A stretch of 32,087 bases of DNA from contig JAMOUT010000076.1 of NCBI GenBank assembly GCA_027061995.1, positions 1-32,087 on the forward strand, read 5' to 3'. Below, one piece after another: positions 31,977 to 32,087 of this stretch. The position numbers and the translations under genes were made by a program. The DNA comes from Candidatus Aminicenantota bacterium. Lineage in GTDB: Bacteria > Acidobacteriota > Aminicenantia > JAMOAD01. Position 1 is the stretch's first letter. Each line of letters begins with the position of its first letter. The notes below the pieces were generated by a model, which was not told the origin of the DNA, ran no database searches, and worked only from the letters and a program-made list of their open reading frames with translations.

Positions 31977-32087
31977 TTAATAATTATCCGGCTCTATGTG
32001 GATTGATACGAAGGTTTCTTCTCCGAACTCATTTTTCAGACCTTTTTCAACTGTGGTTGCAATTGAATGTGCTTCTGATATATTTAA
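31977..32087 (-). CDS. Cation diffusion facilitator (CDF) transporter, C-terminal end only (partial)
   Basis: A frame entering from the right edge encodes the last 36 residues of a protein, with stop at 31979-31977. It reads SEAHSIATTVEKGLKNEFG and then VSIHIEPDNY. The 'eaH..a..vE..l...f......v.iH.EP' pattern is the hallmark of the CDF cytoplasmic C-terminal domain, which binds metal and dimerises. CDF proteins export Zn(II), Fe(II), Mn(II) or Co(II). Only the tail is visible, so the membrane metal site cannot be read. Confidence 0.8.
   Translation of the reverse strand, partial: LNISEAHSIATTVEKGLKNEFGEETFVSIHIEPDNY

Overview
The window comes from a strongly AT-rich bacterial chromosome with almost no intergenic space. 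An MCE/Mla-type lipid transport set (permease, ATPase, MCE-domain protein) suggests a diderm. Several membrane-anchored periplasmic-type enzymes, a six-bladed propeller lipoprotein-like protein and a large secreted M14 peptidase also fit an envelope-rich, poorly sampled lineage. The phylum cannot be fixed from sequence alone. No rRNA, tRNA, CRISPR, prophage or intact insertion sequence was seen.

Layout. (1) 1-2767, minus strand: an operon of a YtrA-type GntR repressor, an ABC ATPase, an ABC-2 permease and a beta-propeller protein that runs off the left edge. Its promoter, a 10-bp-arm inverted repeat and the start codon are packed into 40 bp. (2) 2945-7236, plus: two overlapping membrane-anchored sulfatase-fold proteins with Thr at the nucleophile position. 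(3) 7233-11979, minus: tetR, mlaE-, mlaF- and mlaD-like genes, inositol-phosphate synthase and a CDP-alcohol phosphatidyltransferase form one lipid operon under a consensus promoter with a TetR-type palindrome. (4) 12145-14615, minus: a zinc/manganese ABC importer. (5) 14787-17042, plus: a sugar MFS transporter and a ROK kinase, convergent with a diacylglycerol-kinase-type lipid kinase. (6) 18174-23773, plus: a protein of uncertain family (PATAN/DUF4388-like start, TPR-like end), histidine ammonia-lyase and the M14 peptidase. (7) 23898-25036: a 55-residue membrane protein, an isoprenylcysteine-methyltransferase-like protein and a SlyD-type FKBP prolyl isomerase. (8) 25187-31017, plus: a glycan or lipid-sugar locus with two paralogous GT-C membrane glycosyltransferases, a DPM1-like GT2 and a methyltransferase, interrupted by about 675 bp of non-coding DNA with repeats and gene remnants. 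(9) 31031-32087, minus: a transglutaminase-like protein and the tail of a CDF cation transporter.

How the genes fit together. Much of the window concerns envelope lipids and surface sugars: inositol phospholipid synthesis, MCE lipid traffic, a lipid kinase, phosphotransferase-like sulfatase-fold enzymes, and polyprenyl-sugar glycosyltransferases.

The most striking recurring signal is in promoter architecture. At least five, probably six, transcription-unit-leading genes have a good -10 box ending only 5-9 nt before the ATG, with no Shine-Dalgarno sequence and usually an in-frame stop just upstream. These look like leaderless mRNAs. Other leading genes and most operon-internal genes carry ordinary Shine-Dalgarno sites, so two initiation modes seem to coexist.
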